In this document: in pieces, positions 54,139 to 61,932 of the stretch
Layout of the letters: each line of letters starts with the position of its first letter
How positions within the stretch are numbered: position 1 is the first letter of the stretch
Assembly (NCBI RefSeq): GCF_036689815.1
Contig: NZ_JBAHUR010000005.1
Span: 171,501-235,500 of the forward strand
From: Magnetovibrio sp. PR-2
GTDB lineage: Bacteria; Pseudomonadota; Alphaproteobacteria; Rhodospirillales; Magnetovibrionaceae
Direction: 5' to 3'
Length of the DNA: 64,000 bases
Translations under genes and position numbers: made by a program
The notes under the pieces: model-generated
What the model was told of the DNA's origin: nothing
Databases searched by the model: none
What the model saw: only the letters and a program-made list of their open reading frames with translations

Positions 54139-54924
54139 TTACCTCAGTGACGTCAGGGTGCCCATCATGTCGTCCGAAGTCTGAATGACTTTGGAGTTCA
54201 TTTCATAGGCACGCTGTGCTGAAATCAGGTTGGAAATTTCTTCCACCGCATTGACGTTTGAGGTTTCTAAGAAGCCTTGCAAAATGGTGCCGTACCCGGT
54301 GGAACCCGGTGCAGCCGTCGCAGCGTTGCCCGATGCGGGCGTTTCCAGATACAGGTTAGACCCAATGGATTCCAAGCCTGCATCGTTGGGGAAGATGGCG
54401 GTGTTGAGCTGACCAACGTTGGAATAGCTCACTTGGCCGTCCAATTTGACCAGGACTTCGCCGGACGTGTTGATGGAAACGTCAACGGCGTTGGACGGGA
54501 CCGTAATGTTGGGCAGGATGGCGTAACCATCGTGGGTCACCAACTGGCCGTCGGCGTTCAGCTGGAACGTGCCGTCACGGGTGTAAGCGGTTTCACCGTT
54601 GGGCATTTGGATTTGGAAAAATCCACGGCCCTGAATAGCCAAGTCAAATGCGTTGTCGGTGGGGTTCAAGTTGCCTTGTTCGTGGATCCGGTAAACAGCG
54701 GCGAGTTTCACACCTAAGCCCAGCTGCACACCAGAAGGAACAATGTCGCCGGCGTCCGAAGACGTTGAACCCACGCGACGCAAGTTTTGATACAACAGAT
54801 CGTGAAATTCGGTCCGGCGGCGCATGAAGCCGGTGGTGTTCATGTTGGCTAAGTTGTTCGAAATGACTTCGACGTTGCGTTGTTGGGCCAACATACCCGT
54901 TGCGCCGATGCTGAGAGATCTCAT
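54139..54924 (-). CDS. flgG: flagellar distal rod protein FlgG
   Basis: A 261-residue rod protein. MRSLSIGATGMLAQQRNVEV with the SNNLANMNTTGFMRRR motif and the C-terminal EEISNLISAQRAYEMNSKVI are diagnostic, at the standard length. It follows flgF by 78 bases. Confidence 0.95.
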   Translation of the reverse strand: MRSLSIGATGMLAQQRNVEVISNNLANMNTTGFMRRRTEFHDLLYQNLRRVGSTSSDAGDIVPSGVQLGLGVKLAAVYRIHEQGNLNPTDNAFDLAIQGRGFFQIQMPNGETAYTRDGTFQLNADGQLVTHDGYAILPNITVPSNAVDVSINTSGEVLVKLDGQVSYSNVGQLNTAIFPNDAGLESIGSNLYLETPASGNAATAAPGSTGYGTILQGFLETSNVNAVEEISNLISAQRAYEMNSKVIQTSDDMMGTLTSLR

Positions 54925-55002
54925 TGTTCCGTCCTTTCGCTCTTTGGCGTTTATCTTGTTTCTGGTGGAGACCTGTTATTTTTTTGCGGTCTCTACACCG
55001 GA

Positions 55003-55746
55003 TTAGCTTTGAGAAATTTTGGCCAATTCTCCGATGGCCTTACGAATGCGTTCGTCTTCCTTGGTCAGCATGTTTTGAATGCTTTTGTATTTGCGGCTGA
55101 TTTCGATCATGCGCGTCATTTCCATCACGCCTTCGACGTTGGAGCGCTCCAAGGCATATTGAGCCACTTCGGGGCGGTCCATGGCGATGGCGGCTTGATC
55201 GGTGGTGTACATGCCGTTGGCGGCGCGCTTGAGCTGCATTTCATTATCGAACTCGACGACTTGCAGTTTGCCCAGTTGGCCGTTTTGGGTGGAAATTGTG
55301 CCGTCGCCCGTGATGACGATATTGGTGTCTTCCGGAGCAAAGAACACAGGCGCGCCGGCCTGCGTCAAAACCGGAAGACCGGCTTGGGTCACCAGTTGTC
55401 CGGTGTTGTCCATGCGGAAGTTGCCGTTGCGGGTGTATTGCGGATCGCCATCCGGACCTTGGGTGACAAAATACCCTTTGCCGTGGATCGCGACATCCAA
55501 CGGATTGCCGGTTTGTTCAATGGGACCGTCGTTGATGTTGCGATAAGACGCGACGTCGCGGGTGAAGGCCAGTTTCTGGTCGGCGATAAAGTCGGCAGAC
55601 TTGGACCGGGTCAGGTGCTCAACAAACATCATGCGTTCGCCTTTGTAGGCGGTGGTGTTCATATTCGCGAGATTGTTGGCGATGGTGCTCATTTCCCGAC
55701 GCAACGTCCCTTGACGAGATAGCGCGATATAGCCTGTATTTTCCAT
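55003..55746 (-). CDS. flgF: flagellar proximal rod protein FlgF
   Basis: A 247-residue rod protein. MENTGYIALSRQGTLRREMS then TIANNLANMNTTAYKGER at the N-terminus and the MTRMIEISRKYKSIQNML segment at the C-terminus are typical. The start at 55746 follows GAAGG; a 35-residue Lys/Arg-rich extension to 55851 would begin upstream of the sigma-54 promoter at 55817-55832 and is rejected. Confidence 0.92.
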   Translation of the reverse strand: MENTGYIALSRQGTLRREMSTIANNLANMNTTAYKGERMMFVEHLTRSKSADFIADQKLAFTRDVASYRNINDGPIEQTGNPLDVAIHGKGYFVTQGPDGDPQYTRNGNFRMDNTGQLVTQAGLPVLTQAGAPVFFAPEDTNIVITGDGTISTQNGQLGKLQVVEFDNEMQLKRAANGMYTTDQAAIAMDRPEVAQYALERSNVEGVMEMTRMIEISRKYKSIQNMLTKEDERIRKAIGELAKISQS

Positions 55747-55816
55747 CTGTCTAACCTTCGGTTTTGATCGTTTCCGTTTGTGCCGCGTTTTTTTGTGCGG
55801 CGATTGACCAAAGGAT

Positions 55817-55832
55817 TGCATAGACCGTGCCA
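55817..55832 (-). promoter_or_regulatory. sigma-54 promoter for the flgF-flgG-flgA-flgH unit
   Basis: On the minus strand it reads TGGCACG GTCT ATGCA with GG-N10-GC spacing; only one core position of the -12 half differs from consensus. It lies 71 bases upstream of the flgF start. Confidence 0.8.
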
Positions 55833-55877
55833 ATGTATAAAATATATGCAAATCAATATGTTAATGTGGTTTGAGAG

Positions 55878-56114
55878 GTGCCCCGAGATGGGAAAAAATC
55901 GGGCTGCGGCATGGCCTGCCGGGCAGAACTTGCCGAGAGATTGCGCCGCAGCCCTCAAGTGAAGTTGATTTGTCAGCCTTTGGGGTGTCTGGGGGGGATT
56001 GCCCAGGCCAGCCGTGCGGCGATCAGGGCGCTGGATTCGCAACAAAAAGTGAAATTTGAGGTCAACAAGGTGCGGCGGGTGGAGTGGCGAAACCCCTTGG
56101 TTTTCTTGGGTTAG
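55878..56114 (+). CDS. possible small uncharacterised protein upstream of fliL
   Basis: A 78-residue open frame, GTG start (or ATG at 55911). It has a protein-like pattern in the second half (VKLICQPLGCLGGIAQASRA then AIRALDSQQ and FEVNKVRRVEW) and ends 1 base before a CtrA-type site. Against it: no good ribosome site and a 10-bp inverted repeat inside (55901-55910 with 55945-55954). On the minus strand that repeat is followed by a T-run and could instead be a terminator. The 490-base gap 55747-56236 otherwise holds only the promoter and CtrA signals. Confidence 0.35.
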   Translation: MPRDGKKSGCGMACRAELAERLRRSPQVKLICQPLGCLGGIAQASRAAIRALDSQQKVKFEVNKVRRVEWRNPLVFLG

Positions 56115-56130
56115 TCAACCCCTTGTTAAC
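56115..56130 (+). promoter_or_regulatory. CtrA-type site upstream of fliL
   Basis: TCAA CCCCTTG TTAAC, one mismatch from TTAA-N7-TTAAC, about 107 bases before the fliL ATG. fliL-fliM is a CtrA-controlled class II unit in Caulobacter. Confidence 0.55.
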
Positions 56131-56236
56131 CATCCGCGCTTTATTGTGATCAGCTGAGTTATGTTGCTTGGCGTCGCGGTTAGCCCCTTGGGGGGTGATG
56201 AGCGGCAATTGAGCATGAAAAGCAGACGGAGACGGC

Positions 56237-56797
56237 ATGGCCGACGAAGAGCTGGACGAGGATCTGGAAGAAGGCGTTGACGAAGGTGACTTCGACGACG
56301 ATGAAGACGGTGAAGGCGGTGCCGGTAAGAAACGCCTTTTGATCGTCGTTGCCGCCGTTCTGGTCCTGATTTTGGGTGGTGCAGCCGCCGCCTACTTTAC
56401 AGGCCTGTTGCAGCCTGTGATTGACATGCTGGCCGGCGGTGAAGACGCCGCAGCGGTTGAAGAAGTTGAAGATACGCAAATCATTTCCGGTGATGCGGTG
56501 TTTTTCGATTTGCAGGAAATGTTGGTGAACATCAATACCGGCGGGCGCAAGGCGGTCTATTTGAAGATCCGCGTCAGCCTGGAACTGCAAAACGATCAAG
56601 ACATCGTCAAGATCGAAGAGATGATGCCGCGCATCGTCGATAACTTCCAAATCTATCTGCGCGAGCTGCGCATTGAAGATTTGAAAGGGTCCGCAGGGAT
56701 GTACAGGCTGCGCGAAGAGTTGTTAAAGCGCGTGAATGTGGCCGTGGCGCCTGCCGTGGTCAATGACGTGCTGTTTAAGGAAATGTTGGTTCAGTAG
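56237..56797 (+). CDS. fliL: flagellar basal body-associated protein FliL
   Basis: A 186-residue single-pass inner-membrane protein. A strongly acidic cytoplasmic N-terminus (about 30 residues, mostly Asp/Glu/Gly) precedes the membrane segment LLIVVAAVLVLILGGAAAAY. The periplasmic domain has FFDLQEMLVNIN, YLKIRVSLELQND and the terminal VLFKEMLVQ. FliL supports stator function. First gene of the fliL-fliM unit; GGAG lies 6 bases upstream of the ATG. Confidence 0.92.
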   Translation: MADEELDEDLEEGVDEGDFDDDEDGEGGAGKKRLLIVVAAVLVLILGGAAAAYFTGLLQPVIDMLAGGEDAAAVEEVEDTQIISGDAVFFDLQEMLVNINTGGRKAVYLKIRVSLELQNDQDIVKIEEMMPRIVDNFQIYLRELRIEDLKGSAGMYRLREELLKRVNVAVAPAVVNDVLFKEMLVQ

Positions 56798-56820
56798 AGC
56801 CTGAGGTTGGACACGAGCAC

Positions 56821-58011
56821 ATGACAGCGCCTGGAGAAGATGTCGATCAAGACGCCATGGCTGCGGCCTGGGAAGCCGCCATGGGCGGTGGCGATGACGA
56901 CGGCGGTGGTGCCGACGACGGCGGCGGTGGTGGTGCTGATGGCGGCGCGGATGACGGCGGTGATGATCTTGCGGCCGAGTGGGCGGCGATGCTCGATACC
57001 GGGGATTCCGGTGGAGGCGGCGGTGATAGCGGGGGGGCGCGTGAATCCACCCGTGTCCTGAACCAGGACGAAATCGATAGCTTATTGGGTTTTGATGATG
57101 AACTCGAAGATGGCGATCAGAAGTCCGGTATCCAAGCAATCCTCAACTCCGCGCTGGTGTCCTATGAACGCCTGCCCATGTTGGAGGTTGTGTTTGACCG
57201 CTTGGTGCGCCTGATGTCCACCTCGCTTCGTAACTTTACGTCGGACAACGTCGAGGTCTCGCTCGACAACATCACCTCTATTCGTTTTGGCGATTACCTG
57301 AACTCCATTCCGCTGCCGGCCATGTTGTCGGTGTTTAAAGCGGAAGAATGGGACAACTATGGTCTTTTGACGGTGGACTCGTCCCTGATCTATTCCATCG
57401 TGGACGTTTTGTTGGGTGGTCGCCGCGGCACCGCTGCCATGCGTATTGAAGGGCGTCCTTACACCACCATTGAACGCTCGTTGGTTGAACGCATGGTGCA
57501 TGTGGTGCTGTCCGATTTGTCGGGTGCGTTTGAACCGCTGTCCCCGGTGACGTTCCGCTTTGACCGTTTGGAAACCAACCCGCGCTTCGCCACCATTTCG
57601 CGCCCGTCGAACGCGGCCATCGTGGCGCGCCTGCGCATTGACATGGAAGACCGCGGCGGGCAGATGGAACTGTTGTTGCCCTACGCAACGTTGGAACCGG
57701 TTCGCGAACTGTTGCTGCAGATGTTCATGGGTGAAAAATTCGGCCGTGATAGCATTTGGGAAACTCACTTGGCCGAAGAACTGTGGATGACGGAGGTCGA
57801 GCTGGAAGCCGTGCTGGATACGCAAACCATGCGTTTGGGCGATGTGTTCAGCATGCAAAAAGGCTCACACATGGATTTAGGAGCGACGCCGGACTCGCAA
57901 GTTATGTTATTATGTGGCGATATTCCCATGTATCTTGGCCGCATGGGGCGCAAAGGTGATCAGATCGCCATTCGCATCGATGGTCGGTACGAAAAACCAA
58001 AAGCCGATTAG
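56821..58011 (+). CDS. fliM: flagellar motor switch protein FliM with long Asp/Gly-rich N-terminal extension
   Basis: A 396-residue switch protein. The CheY-binding peptide NQDEIDSLLG is at residues 81-90 instead of the extreme N-terminus. It is preceded by a Gly/Asp-rich linker bearing two similar short helices, AMAAAWEAAM (12-21) and LAAEWAAML (50-58). The FliM middle domain starts near SALVSYERLPMLEVVFDRLV, and the C-terminal SpoA domain contains LRLGDVF-like MRLGDVFSMQKGSHM and LGRMGRKGDQIAIRI. It is 24 bases after fliL. Confidence 0.92.
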   Translation: MTAPGEDVDQDAMAAAWEAAMGGGDDDGGGADDGGGGGADGGADDGGDDLAAEWAAMLDTGDSGGGGGDSGGARESTRVLNQDEIDSLLGFDDELEDGDQKSGIQAILNSALVSYERLPMLEVVFDRLVRLMSTSLRNFTSDNVEVSLDNITSIRFGDYLNSIPLPAMLSVFKAEEWDNYGLLTVDSSLIYSIVDVLLGGRRGTAAMRIEGRPYTTIERSLVERMVHVVLSDLSGAFEPLSPVTFRFDRLETNPRFATISRPSNAAIVARLRIDMEDRGGQMELLLPYATLEPVRELLLQMFMGEKFGRDSIWETHLAEELWMTEVELEAVLDTQTMRLGDVFSMQKGSHMDLGATPDSQVMLLCGDIPMYLGRMGRKGDQIAIRIDGRYEKPKAD

Positions 58012-58057
58012 TGGGTTGAAGGCAATAGGAAAAGCGTGAGAACGCTCTGAGGTTAAT

Positions 58058-58861
58058 GTGCAAATAGGGCTCATACTCGATAGTGTCATCGTTGTACTTT
58101 TGGTGCTGACCATCACCTATGCTGCGCGCTTGAATCAACGCCTGTCCCAGCTGCGTGGCGATAAAAAAGAACTGCAAGCGCTGGCGAAAACCTTTGCCGA
58201 TGCCACCGCCAAAGCCGAAACCGGCATTAAAAACCTCAAAATTTCCAGCGATTCTCTTCAGTCCGAGGTCGAAAAAGCGCATGCCTTGCGTGACGACTTG
58301 GAATATCTGGTTCAGCGTGGCGGGAAAGCGGCCGATTCGATGGTCGACACTGTTTCCAAAAGAAACGAGAAGGTTTCAATGCCGAGGCGTCAACATAGGC
58401 AAAGTGACGAAGTCGAGGATCTGTTGATCGAAGAAGCAATCCGAGCGGCCAAGCCGTTGGCGGAAGCTGCCGATCAAGATCGCCCCCAGGGGCGCCCCCA
58501 GGGGCGTCCCGAGGGCCGTTCCCAAGACCATTCACAAGACCGTAACAGGGGTAATATGTTTGCCCCGGCACCACAACCGAGCCCGCGTACCGCTCAACGT
58601 GCCCCAGAAGGGGCCTTGCGTGCGCTGGCTCAATCGACGCCGAAAGATCCCAATCGGCGTTCCGTCGGTCATCCCGAGCCCAAACCTGCACCGTTGCCGC
58701 GCGCTAATGAGGGCGCGCAATCTGAGATGGGTGGCGGCTTAGGGGGCTTGAGCCCTGAAGACCGACTTTTAGATGAGCATTTGAACCGCTCGCGCGATGG
58801 CAGCATTGGTGAATCCGATGCGGCGCGTGAACTGCTTAAAGCTCTGAGTTCAGTCAAATAA
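58058..58861 (+). CDS. DUF6468-like flagellar-associated membrane protein
   Basis: A 267-residue protein with an N-terminal membrane helix (MQIGLILDSVIVVLLVLTIT), a coiled-coil stretch (residues 25-110) and a Pro/Arg/Gln-rich disordered region with PQGR-type repeats (near 142-155). A conserved short C-terminal helix (ESDAARELLKALSSVK) ends it. Proteins of this pattern lie between fliM and motE-like genes in Alphaproteobacteria and are called DUF6468. Function unknown. GTG start behind GAGG. Confidence 0.7.
   Translation: MQIGLILDSVIVVLLVLTITYAARLNQRLSQLRGDKKELQALAKTFADATAKAETGIKNLKISSDSLQSEVEKAHALRDDLEYLVQRGGKAADSMVDTVSKRNEKVSMPRRQHRQSDEVEDLLIEEAIRAAKPLAEAADQDRPQGRPQGRPEGRSQDHSQDRNRGNMFAPAPQPSPRTAQRAPEGALRALAQSTPKDPNRRSVGHPEPKPAPLPRANEGAQSEMGGGLGGLSPEDRLLDEHLNRSRDGSIGESDAARELLKALSSVK
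58484..58519 (+). repeat. three 12-base tandem units in the DUF6468-like gene
   Basis: CCCCAGGGGCGC, CCCCAGGGGCGT and the diverged CCCGAGGGCCGT follow head to tail and encode the repeated PQGR, PQGR, PEGR units. Such a tract can gain or lose units in frame. Confidence 0.7.
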
Positions 58862-58883
58862 TTGGTGAGAGAAGATCGCTGAT

Positions 58884-59738
58884 ATGACATTTCCTGCTTC
58901 CGTTCCTCCCGCTCCCGGCTCTCCTGCCTCCAGTGGTGCCGGTAATATCAATGACGAAATCGACTTCGATTACGATCAAAAAGAGCCTCAACCCAGCCTT
59001 TTGCGCCGCATTGTCGTGAAAATCAGGCTGTTGCCTATGGTGATCTTTTTTTCCACCCTGACGCTAACCGTGCGTATCGGCGACATCTGGGAAGGTGTGG
59101 ACACGATTTTGAACGGCACCGTGACCGTGGCTGAACTGCAAGCCCAAACGGCGGGGCAAGAGCCCACCGATGCGGGACTGCCGATGGCGGATGAAGAGAT
59201 TCCCGGCATGACACCCGATCTGGAAGGGGTGGATACGGACGCGCCCATCTCCATGCCTGAAGAAGATCAGGCGGCCGTCGCTGCGCGCATGTTGGCGGAC
59301 GATCCCACGCTTTTGACCCAATCTGAAATCGATCTGTTGCAAAAACTGGCCGAGCGCCGGGTCGAGATCGACTCCCGTGCCAAAGAGCTGAAAACCCGCG
59401 AAGCTCTGCTTGCGGCCGCTGAGGCGCGGATTGAAGGAAAAATCGAAGATTTCAAAGCTTTACAGGCGACCATCGAAAGCCTGATCGTGACCTATGACGA
59501 ACAGCAGGACGCGAAGTTGCTGAGCTTGGTGAAGATCTATGAAAATATGAAGCCCAAGGATGCCGCGCGGATTTTTGAAGAACTAGAAATGGAGGTTTTG
59601 CTGCAGGTCGCCGAACGCATGAAGGAACGTTCTTTGGCGCCAATCATGGCCAAAATGAACCCTCAGCGTGCGCGTGACGTGACCATCGAGCTCAATGCTT
59701 TGCGCAAAATTCCGCGTCCAGAGATCGAAGACGGCTAA
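58884..59738 (+). CDS. MotE-like flagellar protein (MgtE-N-like domain)
   Basis: A 284-residue protein. A membrane-type segment lies near residues 48-68 (LPMVIFFSTLTLTVRI), followed by an acidic region, a long coiled coil (about 150-215), and the KIYENMKPKDAARIFEELEM motif of the MgtE N-terminal-like domain seen in MotE and FliG-related proteins. MotE is a periplasmic chaperone of MotC in Rhizobium. Here the role is presumably in stator or basal-body assembly. Confidence 0.7.
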   Translation: MTFPASVPPAPGSPASSGAGNINDEIDFDYDQKEPQPSLLRRIVVKIRLLPMVIFFSTLTLTVRIGDIWEGVDTILNGTVTVAELQAQTAGQEPTDAGLPMADEEIPGMTPDLEGVDTDAPISMPEEDQAAVAARMLADDPTLLTQSEIDLLQKLAERRVEIDSRAKELKTREALLAAAEARIEGKIEDFKALQATIESLIVTYDEQQDAKLLSLVKIYENMKPKDAARIFEELEMEVLLQVAERMKERSLAPIMAKMNPQRARDVTIELNALRKIPRPEIEDG

Positions 59739-60036
59739 TTTTTGGCGTGCGGCGTAAGGGCTATCTCTTTAAAAAGGTTGCGAACTCTTAGCGACTCCTT
59801 TACCTAAGTAGTGCAATAAAGCGAATAATCCTGCTGAATCTTTGGGATAAATACCAAATAGCCACTTCCAAAATGATTTACAGGGCATAAAATAGGGTGG
59901 TGCGAAAGTGCACCGATGTGGGGACCGGGTACTTAAAAGTGGGGTCTTTCACAAAACAGATGAATTTAACTGCGCAAACTGACAGTTGCGTGGGAAGAAA
60001 TGAAGGCCTTGGTCGGCCTGGAAATGGAGTATTCAG

Positions 60037-60429
60037 ATGGCTGTCGATATGAATATGAATGTTCTGATTGTGGACGATTATAAAACCATGCTCAGGATCA
60101 TCCGTAACTTGCTTCGCCAGCTCGGGTTTGAAAACGTTGACGAAGCCACCGACGGCACCGAAGCGCTTTCCCAGTTGAAAGAAAATAATGGCAACTATGG
60201 CCTGGTCATTTCGGACTGGAACATGGAGCCCATGACAGGGATTGAGCTGCTGCGCCACGTCCGCGCAGACGATGGCCTCAAACACATCCCGTTCATCATG
60301 GTGACCGCTGAATCCAAGTCTGAAAACGTGATCGCGGCAAAAGAAGCCGGCGTGTCCAACTACATTGTTAAGCCTTTCAACGCTGACACCTTGAAGTCGA
60401 AAATGGTCAGTGTGCTTGGTGATTTCTAG
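60037..60429 (+). CDS. cheY: chemotaxis response regulator CheY
   Basis: A 130-residue single receiver domain. The acidic pair Asp13-Asp14 (VLIVDDYKTM), phospho-acceptor Asp60 (VISDWNMEPM), Thr90 (MVTAES) and Lys112 (IVKPFN) are all present. It binds FliM when phosphorylated. The 298-base gap before it (59739-60036) holds a small hairpin (59973-59990) but no promoter I can define. Confidence 0.92.
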   Translation: MAVDMNMNVLIVDDYKTMLRIIRNLLRQLGFENVDEATDGTEALSQLKENNGNYGLVISDWNMEPMTGIELLRHVRADDGLKHIPFIMVTAESKSENVIAAKEAGVSNYIVKPFNADTLKSKMVSVLGDF

Positions 60430-60461
60430 GGGCGATTGGGTCACCGTTTAAGGAACGCTCC

Positions 60462-61154
60462 ATGGCGGCTAGCAAAGCTAAGGGTACGGACAAGTCAAAG
60501 AAAAAGGCGAAAGCCAAAAGCAAAGCTAAATCCGTCACGAAAGCGAAGGCTAAAACCGCAAAGCGTGCGGCTGCGCCTAAGAAACCTTCCAAAACTAAGA
60601 AAAAATCCAAATCCGTTGAGTTTCAAGCCACCTTCAAAGGTGTCTACGCTGAATTGGAGCGCTTAGCGGGTATCATCGATGCGGCCAAGCAAGAGATTTC
60701 GGATCTGCGTCCCCATGAGGATGGGGACGATCAGTTCGTCACGGCTTCCGATCAGCTCGATGCCGTGATTGAAGCGACGGCGGACGCCACCAACACCATC
60801 ATGGACAGCTGCGACGTTATCGAAGGGGTGATGGGCGACGTTTCCCCAGAGGTATCGGCCAAATTGATGGACGCTACCACCCGCATATATGAGGCTTGCT
60901 CGTTCCAAGACATCACCGGTCAGCGCATAGGTAAGGTTGTGGGGGCGCTCAAAAGCGTTGAAGAACGCATCGACGTGATGGTGGACACCTTGGGCGGCGG
61001 CTTGCCAAAACCCCCGGCAAAACCCAAAAAAGCGGATGAAAAATCCGTCGAACCCCAGCCAGTGTCGGATGAGGACCTGTTGGAAGGCCCTCAACTGGGT
61101 GAAAAAGGCAAAAGTCAGGCCGAAATTGACGATCTGTTAGCAAGCTTTGATTAG
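60462..61154 (+). CDS. cheZ: CheZ-like CheY-P phosphatase with Lys-rich N-terminal tail
   Basis: A 230-residue protein. The first 50 residues are nearly all Lys, Ala and Ser. The helical core has the CheZ catalytic segment YEACSFQDITGQRIGKVV with Gln149. The C-terminus QAEIDDLLASFD matches the CheY-binding tail of CheZ. It dephosphorylates CheY-P; the gene is 32 bases after cheY. CheZ is uncommon in Alphaproteobacteria but known in some spirilla. Confidence 0.85.
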   Translation: MAASKAKGTDKSKKKAKAKSKAKSVTKAKAKTAKRAAAPKKPSKTKKKSKSVEFQATFKGVYAELERLAGIIDAAKQEISDLRPHEDGDDQFVTASDQLDAVIEATADATNTIMDSCDVIEGVMGDVSPEVSAKLMDATTRIYEACSFQDITGQRIGKVVGALKSVEERIDVMVDTLGGGLPKPPAKPKKADEKSVEPQPVSDEDLLEGPQLGEKGKSQAEIDDLLASFD

Positions 61155-61234
61155 GCTGTAGCGTTGAAAATGAGCGTATAATATCTGGCGATTCGCCTGC
61201 GCTTCATGCACGTTTCACGACCGGCTTGGCTGCT

Positions 61235-61927
61235 ATGCAAACTTTTGATGACGAAATTCAGAGATTACCCGAAGAAGGCCCCAACACGGTTGCCTTGTTT
61301 TTGGGCCTGTATCTGGTGATTTTGGCCTTCTTCATTTTGCTAGTGACCATTTCCACCATCGAAGAAAACCGCTCCAAAAAGGTCATGGACAGCCTGTCGA
61401 GCACCTTCACCTCAATCGTGCCGCCGTCTGCAAACTTGATGACACTGAACCGTTCCGCCGAAGAAGGCGTTTTGGCGGGACAAGAGTTTCAGCAACAAAT
61501 CACCGGTATTTTTGCTACGGAATTGGGCATATCCAAAGTTGATACGTTGCAGCCCGGCCGCCAAATGCGATTGATGTTAAAATCCGACAGCCTGTTCTTT
61601 CAGGGCGAGGCGCGCATCCGTTCGGCGATGTATCCGCTTTTGGACCGGACCGTTGCAGCGCTGTCTAATCGTCCCGCCGGTCAACGGTTTGATATGGAAT
61701 TCGTGATCGGCACAGCCCCGTCTGCGGACGGCAAGACATTGCCGACAACGGAAACATTGGCGATTAAGCGTGCTGGGGCGTTTGCCAATGAAATGAATTC
61801 GCGCGGTATCCCCCCCGACAGCATTGCCGTGGGCGTGCGTCCCGGGCGTGAGGGTGACGTTGCGATCTATTTCTACACCCGTGATGTTGAAAAATCGAAA
61901 TTGAACTTCACGCAAGACGAACGTTAG
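61235..61927 (+). CDS. MotB-like paralogue without the proton-binding aspartate
   Basis: A 230-residue protein with a single N-terminal membrane helix (TVALFLGLYLVILAFFILLV) placed as in MotB. The Asp needed for proton flow is absent from the helix. The periplasmic part resembles a weak OmpA/MotB-like domain (LKSDSLFFQGEARIRSAMYP). The ATG at 61235 is chosen over TTG at 61226; no strong ribosome site. It ends 5 bases before the true motB, so it is probably a stator accessory or structural partner. Confidence 0.65.
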   Translation: MQTFDDEIQRLPEEGPNTVALFLGLYLVILAFFILLVTISTIEENRSKKVMDSLSSTFTSIVPPSANLMTLNRSAEEGVLAGQEFQQQITGIFATELGISKVDTLQPGRQMRLMLKSDSLFFQGEARIRSAMYPLLDRTVAALSNRPAGQRFDMEFVIGTAPSADGKTLPTTETLAIKRAGAFANEMNSRGIPPDSIAVGVRPGREGDVAIYFYTRDVEKSKLNFTQDER

Positions 61928-61932
61928 GGGCT

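Noticed and set aside
54880-55722. 280-codon plus-strand open frame opposite flgF
   Set aside because: Mirrors flgF, which has diagnostic rod-protein motifs and its own promoter.
57082-57858. 258-codon minus-strand open frame opposite fliM
   Set aside because: His/Gln/Arg-rich shadow of fliM.
59896-59912. GGTGC...GCACC motif before cheY as a sigma-54 promoter
   Set aside because: GG to GC spacing is 9, not 10; it looks like a small palindrome only.
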